From NCBI GenBank assembly GCA_002694685.1, contig NZMW01000010.1, positions 372,001 to 436,000 on the forward strand: a stretch of 64,000 nucleotides of DNA, written 5' to 3'. Every line of letters begins with the position of its first letter. The stretch's first letter is position 1. The notes under the pieces were generated by a model. That model worked only from the letters and a program-made list of their open reading frames with translations. It was not told the DNA's origin and searched no databases. Shown here in pieces: positions 16,293 through 24,595 of the stretch. Source of the stretch: Balneola sp. Its GTDB lineage: Bacteria; Bacteroidota; Rhodothermia; Balneolales; Balneolaceae. Position numbers and translations under genes: made by a program.

Positions 16293-17021
16293 ATGTCACA
16301 CAAAAAAGCTGTTGAATTATACGATTTGGGTTCAGCCTCGTATCAGCCGATATGGGATTTACAGCATGCCGTGCAGCAGCGCATCATAGACGAAAAACGT
16401 ACCGAGCAAAAAGGAGAGTTTGAGGGAAGTCGATTAGATGATATCCTGCTTTTTGTAGAGCACCCTCATGTTTACACGTTGGGTAAAAGTGGAAAAGAGG
16501 AACATCTGCTTCGTTCATTAAACGAACTCGATCAGCTTGATGCTGAATTTGTTAAAATTGACAGAGGTGGTGATATCACGTACCACGGACCGGGACAAAT
16601 CGTTGGCTATCCCATTTTAGATTTAGACCGCCATTTCACCGACGTGCACAAATATCTGCGGTATCTGGAAGAAGTGATGATTCGGGTTTGTGCCGACTAC
16701 GGATTTGAGGCAGGTAGAATTGAAGGCGCTACCGGAGTGTGGGTCGATGAAGCCAAAATATGTGCCATGGGAATACGCTGTTCACGCTGGGTAACCATGC
16801 ACGGTTTTGCGCTCAACGTAAATACCGACCTAAGATATTTTAACAACATTGTTCCGTGTGGAATTAATGATAAATCCGTAACCAGTTTGCAAAAGCTGAC
16901 GGGTAAAGAGGTAGACGCTCAGGAGGTGAAGGATAGGATTGTTTTTCATTTCGAAAATGTTTTCGATGTATCCATTTCTCCAAAGGGTTCCATGCAGGAA
17001 GTGGAGCATAATATTTTGTAA
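16293..17021 (+). CDS. lipB: Octanoyl-[ACP]:protein octanoyltransferase
   Basis: 242 residues from ATG 16293 (MSHKKAVELYDLG). The reading frame extends upstream to 16215, but that extension is encoded by the 40-bp palindrome and is not conserved protein. LipB landmarks are LLFVEHPHVYTLGKSG, KIDRGGDITYHGPGQIVGYPI, GVWVDEAKICAMGIRCSRWVTMHGFALNV and the catalytic-lysine/cysteine region ending FNNIVPCGI. It transfers octanoate from acyl carrier protein to lipoyl domains. lipA, encoding the next step, lies 54 bases downstream. Confidence 0.95.
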   Translation: MSHKKAVELYDLGSASYQPIWDLQHAVQQRIIDEKRTEQKGEFEGSRLDDILLFVEHPHVYTLGKSGKEEHLLRSLNELDQLDAEFVKIDRGGDITYHGPGQIVGYPILDLDRHFTDVHKYLRYLEEVMIRVCADYGFEAGRIEGATGVWVDEAKICAMGIRCSRWVTMHGFALNVNTDLRYFNNIVPCGINDKSVTSLQKLTGKEVDAQEVKDRIVFHFENVFDVSISPKGSMQEVEHNIL

Positions 17022-17075
17022 CTTTAGCAGCATTGTTATTACAATGCATCTTGATTAATTATTTAGAGAAGCACC

Positions 17076-17954
17076 ATGATTAAAGAACTTCAGGTAGTAG
17101 ATAAACCATCCGAAAATCGCCGGCCAGATTGGCTGCGTGTTAAGCTTCCATCAGGGGAGAAATTTAAAGAGGTTTCAAAAACCATTCGGGAGAATAACCT
17201 GAATACAGTTTGTTCGGAAGCCCGTTGTCCAAACATGGGGGAATGCTGGGGAGCCGGCACGGCCACGTTCATGATTTTAGGAGATGTTTGTACTCGTTCG
17301 TGTGCTTTCTGTGCTATTAAAACAGGCCGCCCACCACAAGACTTAGATTGGGATGAGCCCAAACGAGTTGCTGATGCTGCTGCCAAGATGGGATTGAAGC
17401 ACGTAGTTTTAACCTCTGTAAACCGAGATGAACGTAAAGACGGCGGTGCACCAATTTTTGCAGAGTGCCATAAAGAAATTAGGAAAGCGATACCCGGTGT
17501 AACAATTGAGTCTCTCATTCCCGATTTTCGTGGAGAATGGGACAATGCGTTACAAATCGTTTTTGATACTCCACCAGATGTGCTAAGCCACAACCTTGAA
17601 ACGGTGCCAAGTAAATACCGGAGAGTTCGCCCACAAGCTCGCTACGAGCGCTCTTTAGAACTCCTTCAACGCACAAAAAATGCTGGCTTAAGAACCAAGA
17701 CCGGTATCATGGTAGGATTAGGAGAAGAACGCGAAGAAGTTATTGAATTAATGCAGGATTGCGTAGAGCACGGTGTGGACGTTTTGACTATTGGTCAGTA
17801 CATGCAGCCTACAAAAATGCACCACCCGGTCTTAGACTGGGTACATCCCGATCAATTTGCTGAATACAAAGAGATTGGCGAAAAATTAGGAATTGAGCAC
17901 GTGGAAAGTGGTCCGCTTGTTCGTTCTTCGTACCACGCTGAGCGACACGTCTAG
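17076..17954 (+). CDS. lipA: Lipoyl synthase (radical SAM)
   Basis: 292 residues. Both cluster motifs are complete: the auxiliary [4Fe-4S] site CSEARCPNMGEC (Cys46, Cys51, Cys57) and the radical-SAM site CTRSCAFC (Cys72, Cys76, Cys79). The C-terminus carries the conserved RSSYHAE serine motif that coordinates the auxiliary cluster. It inserts two sulfur atoms into the octanoyl chain placed by LipB. The A-type Fe-S carrier further down the same strand (20487) could supply clusters. Length is as expected. Confidence 0.97.
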   Translation: MIKELQVVDKPSENRRPDWLRVKLPSGEKFKEVSKTIRENNLNTVCSEARCPNMGECWGAGTATFMILGDVCTRSCAFCAIKTGRPPQDLDWDEPKRVADAAAKMGLKHVVLTSVNRDERKDGGAPIFAECHKEIRKAIPGVTIESLIPDFRGEWDNALQIVFDTPPDVLSHNLETVPSKYRRVRPQARYERSLELLQRTKNAGLRTKTGIMVGLGEEREEVIELMQDCVEHGVDVLTIGQYMQPTKMHHPVLDWVHPDQFAEYKEIGEKLGIEHVESGPLVRSSYHAERHV

Positions 17955-18002
17955 ATTTTTTTCCTGTTTCTGTTGTAGTAACTTGGAGCAAATAAAAAGC
18001 AT

Positions 18003-18704
18003 ATGGTTTCACTTCTGATAGTTTTACTGATCAGTTACTTGTTGGGGTCTATCCCGTCATCCCTTTGGGTTGGTCAGATTTTCCATAAGATGGATATCCG
18101 CAATTTTGGAAGTGGAAATCTGGGCTCAACCAATGCTTTTAGAAATTTGGGGTGGAAATCCGGTGCCAGTGTTTTAGTGCTGGACTTCATGAAAGGCTTC
18201 GTTTCTTCCTATTGGGTAGCCATGTATGCTTTTGAGATTGGAAGTGGCCCAATTGCTCCTCCTGGATGGGAAGCTGACGCTTTTCTTAAAATTACCTGCG
18301 GCCTTTTTGCGGTAGTCGGCCATATGTTTCCTGTATTTGCAAACTTTAAAGGCGGAAAAGGTGCAGCTACAGCATGCGGAATGTTATACGGAATTGAGCC
18401 CATCTCAATAGGTATTTCTTCGGTTGTCTTTATCACAATAACATTAACAACGCGGTATGTTTCCTTGGCTTCCATTGTTGCAAGCTTCATATACCCAATT
18501 AGTTTGCTGATTATGCGTTATGGCTTTGGGTATTTTGTTGATGGAAGCATAATCATCTTCGCGATATTTATAGCAGCAGGTATTATCTATAAGCACAAAT
18601 CAAATATCAGGCGCTTGCTTGATGGGAATGAGAGCAAAGTGGATATCTACGGCAAAAAGGACAAAAAAGAAGAAACCGCAGATTTAGCAGAGGCAGAAGC
18701 ATGA
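18003..18704 (+). CDS. plsY: Glycerol-3-phosphate acyltransferase PlsY
   Basis: A 233-residue inner-membrane enzyme transferring acyl groups from acyl-phosphate to glycerol-3-phosphate. The three PlsY motifs are readable: LGSIPSSLWVG near the N-terminus, NFGSGNLGSTNAFRNLGWKSG, and FKGGKGAATACG. Several hydrophobic helices separate them. The charged C-terminal tail (KKDKKEETADLAEAEA) is longer than usual. Its stop overlaps the gpsA start by four bases (ATGA), so the two glycerolipid genes are translationally coupled. Confidence 0.95.
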   Translation: MVSLLIVLLISYLLGSIPSSLWVGQIFHKMDIRNFGSGNLGSTNAFRNLGWKSGASVLVLDFMKGFVSSYWVAMYAFEIGSGPIAPPGWEADAFLKITCGLFAVVGHMFPVFANFKGGKGAATACGMLYGIEPISIGISSVVFITITLTTRYVSLASIVASFIYPISLLIMRYGFGYFVDGSIIIFAIFIAAGIIYKHKSNIRRLLDGNESKVDIYGKKDKKEETADLAEAEA

Positions 18705-19717
18705 GCAATAGAAATGTAACCGTTGTTGGTGCCGGAAGTTTTGGTACAGCGTTGGCAATGGTTTTGGATACAGCCGGAAATAATGTTCAAATTTGGGCTC
18801 GTGAAGAAAAAATAGCGAATCAGATCAACGAAAAGCATAGCAATCCGTCTTACCTGAAGGACGTAAAGCTCCCGGATTCCATTAAGGCCTACAATGATTT
18901 GGAGCAATGCCTCAGGTCACAAGAGATGGTTATTTTTGCGACCCCTTCTCATACACTCAGAGAAGTAGCAGAAAAACTTAAGCCTTGTCTGGATGGCCAT
19001 GAAATTCTGGTTACGGTGGCGAAAGGAATCGAAAATGATACTTTCAAAACGATGTCTCAGGTGTTGGTAGAAGTGATGGAGGGGACTACGCTTGAAGATA
19101 ATATTGGGGTGCTTTACGGTCCAAGCCATGCTGAAGAAGTGGGTAAACTAAAGCCAACAACGGTTGTTGCCGCTGCGTATTCGACCCGAACGGCGAGAAT
19201 CATTCAGGAAACTTTTTTGACTCCTATGTTCCGGGTATACATCAACAACGATGTGATAGGTGTCGAGATCGGAGGGTCGGTTAAAAATATTATGGCGATT
19301 GCCGCCGGTATTATTGATGGAGCAGAACTTGGGGATAATGCTAAGGCAGCTTTGATAACCAGAGGATTGCATGAGATGAAACGGATGGGTGTTCTGATGG
19401 GGGCTCACTCCGATACCTTTTCCGGACTGACCGGAATGGGAGATTTGATTGTTACTTGTACCAGTACACATAGCCGGAACCGTTCGGTCGGATTTCGCAT
19501 TGGTAAAGGGGAAAAGCTGGACGATGTTATCGAAAGTATGAACATGGTTGCAGAAGGCGTGAAGACAGCAAAGTCGGTACGGGATTGGGCGGTTAAGAAT
19601 AACGTTGAAATGCCCATCACTCACGCAATCTACAGTGTACTATTTGAAAATGTTGATCCGCGCGATGCGTTATATGAATTGATGACCCGCGACCCTAAAG
19701 ATGAAATCGTGATGTAG
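18701..19717 (+). CDS. gpsA: Glycerol-3-phosphate dehydrogenase [NAD(P)+]
   Basis: 338 residues. The N-terminal Rossmann motif TVVGAGSFGTALAMVL and the GpsA signatures VTVAKGIEN, GPSHAEEV, IGVEIGGSVKNIMAIAAGI (catalytic Lys) and FSGLTGMGDLIVTCTS are visible. It makes sn-glycerol-3-phosphate from dihydroxyacetone phosphate, the substrate of the upstream PlsY. Coupled to plsY by a four-base overlap. Confidence 0.96.
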   Translation: MSNRNVTVVGAGSFGTALAMVLDTAGNNVQIWAREEKIANQINEKHSNPSYLKDVKLPDSIKAYNDLEQCLRSQEMVIFATPSHTLREVAEKLKPCLDGHEILVTVAKGIENDTFKTMSQVLVEVMEGTTLEDNIGVLYGPSHAEEVGKLKPTTVVAAAYSTRTARIIQETFLTPMFRVYINNDVIGVEIGGSVKNIMAIAAGIIDGAELGDNAKAALITRGLHEMKRMGVLMGAHSDTFSGLTGMGDLIVTCTSTHSRNRSVGFRIGKGEKLDDVIESMNMVAEGVKTAKSVRDWAVKNNVEMPITHAIYSVLFENVDPRDALYELMTRDPKDEIVM

Positions 19718-19757
19718 CTGATTTCATTAAGAGTTCAACCCAAAATCATCTACAATT

Positions 19758-20456
19758 ATGAAAGACGAACTCGAATTTTATTTACAATTTACCGACACTG
19801 TTAAAGTATCAAAGCTTACCCCAAGTGATTTAAAAGGACTTATCCAGACCGGAGAGAGTAGTTTTCTGGAGTTTAAGCACAGTGTGGCTTCCCCCGAAAA
19901 AATAGCTAAAGAAATGGCCGCTTTTGCCAACACAAAAGGCGGAACCATTCTAATTGGTGTAGAAGATAATGGGGAAATGATTGGGGTTGAAGGATATCAT
20001 GAAGAAGAATTTTGGCTGAACCAGGCCGCTTCTGAAGAATGTATTCCTGCAGTGCCTATAGAAATTGAATTATTGAATTTGGGTGAGCGGGATGTGCTGA
20101 TTGTGAAAGTACCGGAGTCGGAAGAAAAACCGGTGTATGTGAAGGGAAAGAAAATGCGTCAGGTATATATACGTGTTGACGATGAAAGTGTAGTAGCCAG
20201 CGACGAGTATATTGAAGTATTAAAGCAAAATTACTCAGATGAAGGCGTCACTTTTGAGTATGGAGAAAGAGAGCAACAACTATTCCGCTTTTTGAATGAA
20301 TATGGAGACATTACGGTTGAAAGATTCTCATTGCTGATAAGTGTAACAACCTATCGTGCGGCAAAAATTTTGGTGAATTTAGTGAGTGCGGGTGTTCTTG
20401 ACTTGTTTGAAAAAGAAGGCGTAACTCATTACACATTTTCCAATAAAAGTTCGTAA
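19758..20456 (+). CDS. AlbA_2 (Schlafen-like) domain protein with winged helix
   Basis: 232 residues. The AlbA_2 domain (about residues 20-140) shows the signature SSFLEFKHSVASPEKIAKEMAAFANTKGGTILIGVEDNGEMIGV, with an E-x-K-like pair. It is followed by IEIELLNLGERDVLIVKVPES and RQVYIRVDDESVVAS. The C-terminus (about 160-232) is a winged-helix-like segment (EQQLFRFLNEYGDITVERFSLLI). Such proteins are annotated as ATP- or nucleic-acid-binding regulators, and some relatives are nucleases. The gene follows gpsA by 40 bases and precedes the Fe-S carrier by 30, so it is likely in the same transcript. Confidence 0.82.
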   Translation: MKDELEFYLQFTDTVKVSKLTPSDLKGLIQTGESSFLEFKHSVASPEKIAKEMAAFANTKGGTILIGVEDNGEMIGVEGYHEEEFWLNQAASEECIPAVPIEIELLNLGERDVLIVKVPESEEKPVYVKGKKMRQVYIRVDDESVVASDEYIEVLKQNYSDEGVTFEYGEREQQLFRFLNEYGDITVERFSLLISVTTYRAAKILVNLVSAGVLDLFEKEGVTHYTFSNKSS

Positions 20457-20486
20457 TTTTGACTCGTTCTAAATAAAGGGAGCGAC

Positions 20487-20939
20487 ATGAGTGTTCAAGA
20501 AGACAATTTAGATGATGTTATTTCCTCATTAATTGATGTAGATGAGGAAGAAGAGGGAACTACACCCCAGCCAATCACTGAGAAAGACTATGAAAAACAG
20601 GAGCTGACAGGTGAGCCTGTATTGCTTACCGAACGCGCAGCTCGACAGGTAGAGAAGATTAAACAGCAGGAAAACATGGATGATAATCTCTATCTCCGTG
20701 TGGCTGTTGATGGCGGTGGTTGCTCTGGGCTGAGCTACAAATTAGGCCTTGACTATCGCACTGATGAAGATAAGATATACGAAAGCTATGGTGTTGAAAT
20801 TATCGTAGCTCCAAAACATCTGATGTATTTAGAAGGGATGGAAATTGATTACCCAGATGGATTGGATGCTCGTGGCTTTACCTTCGAAAATCCGAACGCA
20901 GTAGAGAATTGTGGCTGCGGAACTTCCTTCGCCATTTAA
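20487..20939 (+). CDS. A-type iron-sulfur cluster carrier (IscA/ErpA/HesB)
   Basis: 150 residues. The HesB core begins near residue 45 (VLLTERAARQVEKIKQQ) and has all three cluster cysteines, one in VDGGGCSGLSYKLG and two in the closing ENCGCGTSF. An acidic N-terminal extension of about 40 residues (SSLIDVDEEEEGTTPQ) is longer than in enterobacterial IscA. It shuttles [4Fe-4S] or [2Fe-2S] clusters to client enzymes; lipoyl synthase, encoded upstream, is a plausible client. Its stop codon overlaps the convergent transporter gene by four bases. Confidence 0.92.
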   Translation: MSVQEDNLDDVISSLIDVDEEEEGTTPQPITEKDYEKQELTGEPVLLTERAARQVEKIKQQENMDDNLYLRVAVDGGGCSGLSYKLGLDYRTDEDKIYESYGVEIIVAPKHLMYLEGMEIDYPDGLDARGFTFENPNAVENCGCGTSFAI

Positions 20940-23278
20940 TTAACATCAGTATCGGGAGATGAAGACATCCCCAACTGCTCTTTCACTCTTTTAATCCCTT
21001 CCGTTGCCTTTAGCTTCCAATCGTCCGTAACATATCTGCGAACCATTAATACAGAACAAGGTGCGCGGTCAGCTATGATGTCCGGAATGGTTCCGAAGAG
21101 TACATTGCGAATGCCCCATTCGTGGGAGGCTCCAATGATGATGAGGTCATCTTTACGCTTTTCAAGCTCCTCCAGCATACCTCCAGTCACATCAGTTGAT
21201 TCTTTAATAGTAATTTCTACATTCTTGAACCCTTCCAGCAGCGGTTCAACTCGCTCCTGAAGCTCTTCCTCTTCCTCTGATAAATCAGTGCCGGGTTTCA
21301 CTAACCGAAGAACACGGAGTTTAGCATCCAGTGCCTGTGCAATCCTGATTCCAATTTCCATCCCAAGCTGGGCATGAAGTCCGCCACCCCACGGCACTAC
21401 AATCGAATCAATGTCTTTTAATTCGCGGTCTTTAAGTACTGCAAGATCGGCTTTCAGGTTTTTAATAATAGGCTGAATAGGAGTGTTATAAATCCGCCCA
21501 AGGCTGAAACCTCCCTGCCAACCCATTACCAACATATCAGCTTCTCGGCCTTCAGTTTCAGAAATCAATCCTTTAAAAATATCGTGAGATGCGGCAGTAG
21601 CTGTCTCAAATGAAGTAGATGAAAGAGCTTCTTTATTCGGAACATCAAGGTTTTCGATTCTGGATTCTTCAATGATATCTTTTATGCTTTCACGAACAGG
21701 TTCCTGCTCATGAAGTTTTCTTTCGATGGTAGAAATAGGAGTTTGGTAAGGGACTTTCACCATATTCAATCCCGTTACATTTCCACCCTCTTCTTTGCCG
21801 GTAGCTATAAGTTGCGAAACCCTTAAAAGTGCTTGCTCATGAACGGGGTTTGCCAAAGCAGCAATTACCTTTCTTCCTTTATTGATATCCAGTGCCCGGA
21901 CAGCTGGGAACCACTCTTCGTCTTCTGAAAGATGTTTTTCAGGCGCTTCTATAAACACTTTTATTCCGTGCTCTTTCCAATTTTGTTTGAACTGAGGAAC
22001 GGCATGTTCAAATTCAACCCGAGATTTGCCCCAGGCGAGATACCAAAGCAGACTTCCAATAATCAGCACAACAACAGCAATTTGTGCAAATGTACCGGAG
22101 TAAATGATAATTGATAAACAACCGATGGCAGCTATAATTTGAAGCCAAGGCGAACCGGGTGTACGATAGGTAGGTTTATACCAATCAGGCTTAGAAACCC
22201 TCAATACAATACAGCCAATATTCAGTGCGGCATAACTATATAACTGTAAAACACTGGCAATTTTGGCAAGATTTTCAAGACTATCCAGCAGTAAAAATAA
22301 GAGTGCTAAAACTCCGGTTAGCACAATAGCGCGGTAAGGAGTTAGAAGTTTGTCGTGAATGGCGCTGAGCCAGTTTGGAACCATTCGGTCACGAGCCATG
22401 GCCAGGTTTATGCGAGACGAAGCCATGATGCTGGCGTTGGCTGAAGAAAGAGTTGCCAATAACCCAGCAACAATGATGGCAACAGCTCCGGGGTTCCCTA
22501 AAATTTTACGTGCAGCTGTTGTAAGCGGATCTTTAACATCAGCAATAGTGGATTGCTCGAACATCCCACCGATAACGAGTACAATCACGATATACAATAC
22601 CGTTACTAAAGCAACCGAGCCAATCAAAGCCCGTGGAAGGTTCTTGGATGGATCTTTAATCTCTTCGGCTACGGCGGCTATTTTCACAAAACCGAGGAAT
22701 GAAACAAATACCAAAGCGGTGGTTGCAGAGATGGAGTCAAAGCCAAAAGGCATAAACGGGTCATAGTAGTCCGATTCAATATAGAATACGCCCATAAAGC
22801 TGAACGTACCTAAGATCACAAAAAGGATGAGAACGACGACGACTTGAGTTCGGCCGGATTCTTTTGCCCCGACAACATTCAAAATAGTTAATAGAACTCC
22901 ACCGATAACAGCTCCCCAAAAGACCGTTAGCGGCAAGAACTGAGACATGTATTCGCCCAACCCATAAAGATAAAAAGCGATAGCAAAGGTGAGACTCAGC
23001 CAGATTCCAACTCCGGAAATGGCTCCAAACGCAGGCCCAAGTGATCGTGATACGAAGAAGTAATCCCCACCTGATTTAGGCATTCCGGTTGCGAGCTCGG
23101 CTGCACTGGATGCTGTAATCATACAAACTACACCGGCTAACAAATAAGCAAAAATAGCTGCCGGACCTGACATTTCGAGTGCAATTCCTGCTAAAAGAAA
23201 AATCCCGGCGCCAATCATAGTTCCTGCGCCAATAGTTAGCGCATCCCAAAAACCAAGCTCGCGTTTTAAATCTGCCAT
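20936..23278 (-). CDS. APC-family amino acid transporter fused to two UspA domains
   Basis: 780 residues. Residues 1 to about 430 form a twelve-helix APC permease beginning LGFWDALTIGAGTMIGAGIFLLAG, the glycine-rich first helix that binds the substrate carboxylate. From about 455 there are two universal-stress-protein domains. The second ends LIIIGASHEWGIRNVLFGTIPDIIADRAPCSVLMVR, a close variant of the UspA nucleotide-binding GxxG...CxVLxV motif. Permease-Usp fusions are known in archaea and marine bacteria and suggest nucleotide- or stress-gated transport. No neighbouring gene on this strand indicates the substrate. Confidence 0.9.
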   Translation of the reverse strand: MADLKRELGFWDALTIGAGTMIGAGIFLLAGIALEMSGPAAIFAYLLAGVVCMITASSAAELATGMPKSGGDYFFVSRSLGPAFGAISGVGIWLSLTFAIAFYLYGLGEYMSQFLPLTVFWGAVIGGVLLTILNVVGAKESGRTQVVVVLILFVILGTFSFMGVFYIESDYYDPFMPFGFDSISATTALVFVSFLGFVKIAAVAEEIKDPSKNLPRALIGSVALVTVLYIVIVLVIGGMFEQSTIADVKDPLTTAARKILGNPGAVAIIVAGLLATLSSANASIMASSRINLAMARDRMVPNWLSAIHDKLLTPYRAIVLTGVLALLFLLLDSLENLAKIASVLQLYSYAALNIGCIVLRVSKPDWYKPTYRTPGSPWLQIIAAIGCLSIIIYSGTFAQIAVVVLIIGSLLWYLAWGKSRVEFEHAVPQFKQNWKEHGIKVFIEAPEKHLSEDEEWFPAVRALDINKGRKVIAALANPVHEQALLRVSQLIATGKEEGGNVTGLNMVKVPYQTPISTIERKLHEQEPVRESIKDIIEESRIENLDVPNKEALSSTSFETATAASHDIFKGLISETEGREADMLVMGWQGGFSLGRIYNTPIQPIIKNLKADLAVLKDRELKDIDSIVVPWGGGLHAQLGMEIGIRIAQALDAKLRVLRLVKPGTDLSEEEEELQERVEPLLEGFKNVEITIKESTDVTGGMLEELEKRKDDLIIIGASHEWGIRNVLFGTIPDIIADRAPCSVLMVRRYVTDDWKLKATEGIKRVKEQLGMSSSPDTDVN

Positions 23279-23332
23279 AAAGAGTTTTTAAAGTTGAAGA
23301 GCTAAACTACTATCAATCTCAGAAAAGTAAAA

Positions 23333-23467
23333 TTAACCTTTATCTTTTTTTGCAATAAGTCGCACTCCACGCTTAAACGTAATATAGTGCCAGGTCCATT
23401 CGGCAAAAACACGAAAACGGTTTCGGAAACCGATGAGGAAGAAAATGTGAATGAGGCCCCATAGTAG
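23333..23467 (-). other. Read-through tail of the NADH dehydrogenase after an in-frame amber codon
   Basis: After the TAG at 23470-23468 the same frame stays open for 44 codons to a TAA at 23335-23333. It encodes LLWGLIHIFFLIGFRNRFRV, then FAEWTWHYITFKRGVRLI and a lysine-rich end. This is the conserved C-terminal membrane-anchoring segment of type II NADH dehydrogenases, in which FFAWLLW would be expected across the TAG. The amber codon therefore most likely replaces a TGG Trp codon. Confidence 0.8.
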
Positions 23468-24574
23468 CTAGGCGAAAAAGCCACTAAATTTAAAGCCCCT
23501 TATGTCAGCTACCGCTTTCGCCCGGCCAATGGTAGCCATGGTCCCTTTATCAACATACTGGAAGGGTTCTCGGGAAGAGGAATCTTTCTTGATCAAGTTC
23601 CCAAGATATTTTCCCTGCTGAAGGGCAACAGGTGCAAGTCCGGGCAAGGGATTTCCTTTGTTGTCTTTGACGTGGGCTGCATCTCCGGCTACAAAGATAT
23701 TAGGTGAGCCTGCGATAGAAAGATCTGATTCAACAATTGCACGACCCATTCTATCCGTTTCCACCCCAATATTTTGAATAATTGGAGATGCCTTTACCCC
23801 GGCACCCCAGATAATATTCGGGGTTTTTATAAACCGCCCTTCAATTTCAACACCGTCTTCACGGATTTCTTTTACCGGGGAATTTAATAACACCTCAACC
23901 CCCATATCCTCAAGAGTTTTTAATCCTTTTTCGGGGAGTGGATTGTCAAAACCATTTAAAATACCATCAGCTGCTTCGGCTAAAAAAATCTTGGTTTCAT
24001 CAGGTTTAATATTGCGGAAATCCTGCATCATACTTCGCTTGGCTATTTCGGCAATTGATCCGGCCATCTCCACACCGGTTGGGCCGCCTCCAATAACTAC
24101 ATAGGTCAGGAATGGTTTGCGCTTTTCAGGATCTATAATCTGTTCCGCCTTTTCAAGAGAAAGCAGAATGCGCTCCCTGATTTCGAGAGCATCTGAAAGA
24201 GATTTCAATCCGGGAGCGTGTTTCTTCCATTCGTTATTTCCGAAGTAATTGTACTCTGCGCCAGGGGCTAGTACCAGATAGTCAAAAGGAAGACTTGAGT
24301 TGTTGCTAAGGTGAATGCGATTTTTTTCTTTGTCAACTTTATCGACCTCACCGAGAATGACTTGCACATTCTTCTGTTTACTGAAAATTGCTCGTATGGG
24401 CGTTGCAATATCGCCGGGAGAAAGGGCCGCTGTAGCTACCTGATACAGCAAAGGTTGAAAAAGGTGGTGGTTGGTTCTATCAACTATAGTGACCTTAAAA
24501 GAAGTATTGGCTAGTTTTTTAGCAACGGAAATCCCGACAAACCCCCCGCCTACAATAATTACATTTTTACCCAT
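23468..24574 (-). CDS. ndh: Type II NADH:quinone oxidoreductase (NDH-2), interrupted by amber codon near the C-terminus
   Basis: 368 residues to the TAG; 413 if the TAG is read through. The FAD-binding motif KNVIIVGGGFVGISVAKKLA and HHLFQPLLYQVATAALSPGDIA are typical of NDH-2. Further landmarks are the second Rossmann fold YVVIGGGPTGVEMAGSIAEI, the FAD contact NIFVAGDAAHV and the quinone-site region LPGLAPVALQQGKYLG. The enzyme oxidises NADH and reduces quinone at the inner membrane face without pumping. The frame stops within ...FSGFFA, and the membrane-binding tail continues in frame after the TAG. It could be a true truncation, a pseudogene in the making, suppressed amber, or a base error. 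It follows the 276-residue membrane protein gene by 21 bases. Confidence 0.9.
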   Translation of the reverse strand: MGKNVIIVGGGFVGISVAKKLANTSFKVTIVDRTNHHLFQPLLYQVATAALSPGDIATPIRAIFSKQKNVQVILGEVDKVDKEKNRIHLSNNSSLPFDYLVLAPGAEYNYFGNNEWKKHAPGLKSLSDALEIRERILLSLEKAEQIIDPEKRKPFLTYVVIGGGPTGVEMAGSIAEIAKRSMMQDFRNIKPDETKIFLAEAADGILNGFDNPLPEKGLKTLEDMGVEVLLNSPVKEIREDGVEIEGRFIKTPNIIWGAGVKASPIIQNIGVETDRMGRAIVESDLSIAGSPNIFVAGDAAHVKDNKGNPLPGLAPVALQQGKYLGNLIKKDSSSREPFQYVDKGTMATIGRAKAVADIRGFKFSGFFA

Positions 24575-24595
24575 AAGATGGAGAATTGAAAATGG

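Noticed and set aside
23302-23484. 60-codon minus-strand frame after the NADH dehydrogenase
   Set aside because: It lies in a different frame from the NDH-2 tail. The tail itself continues in the NDH-2 frame after the amber codon, so this frame is a shadow.
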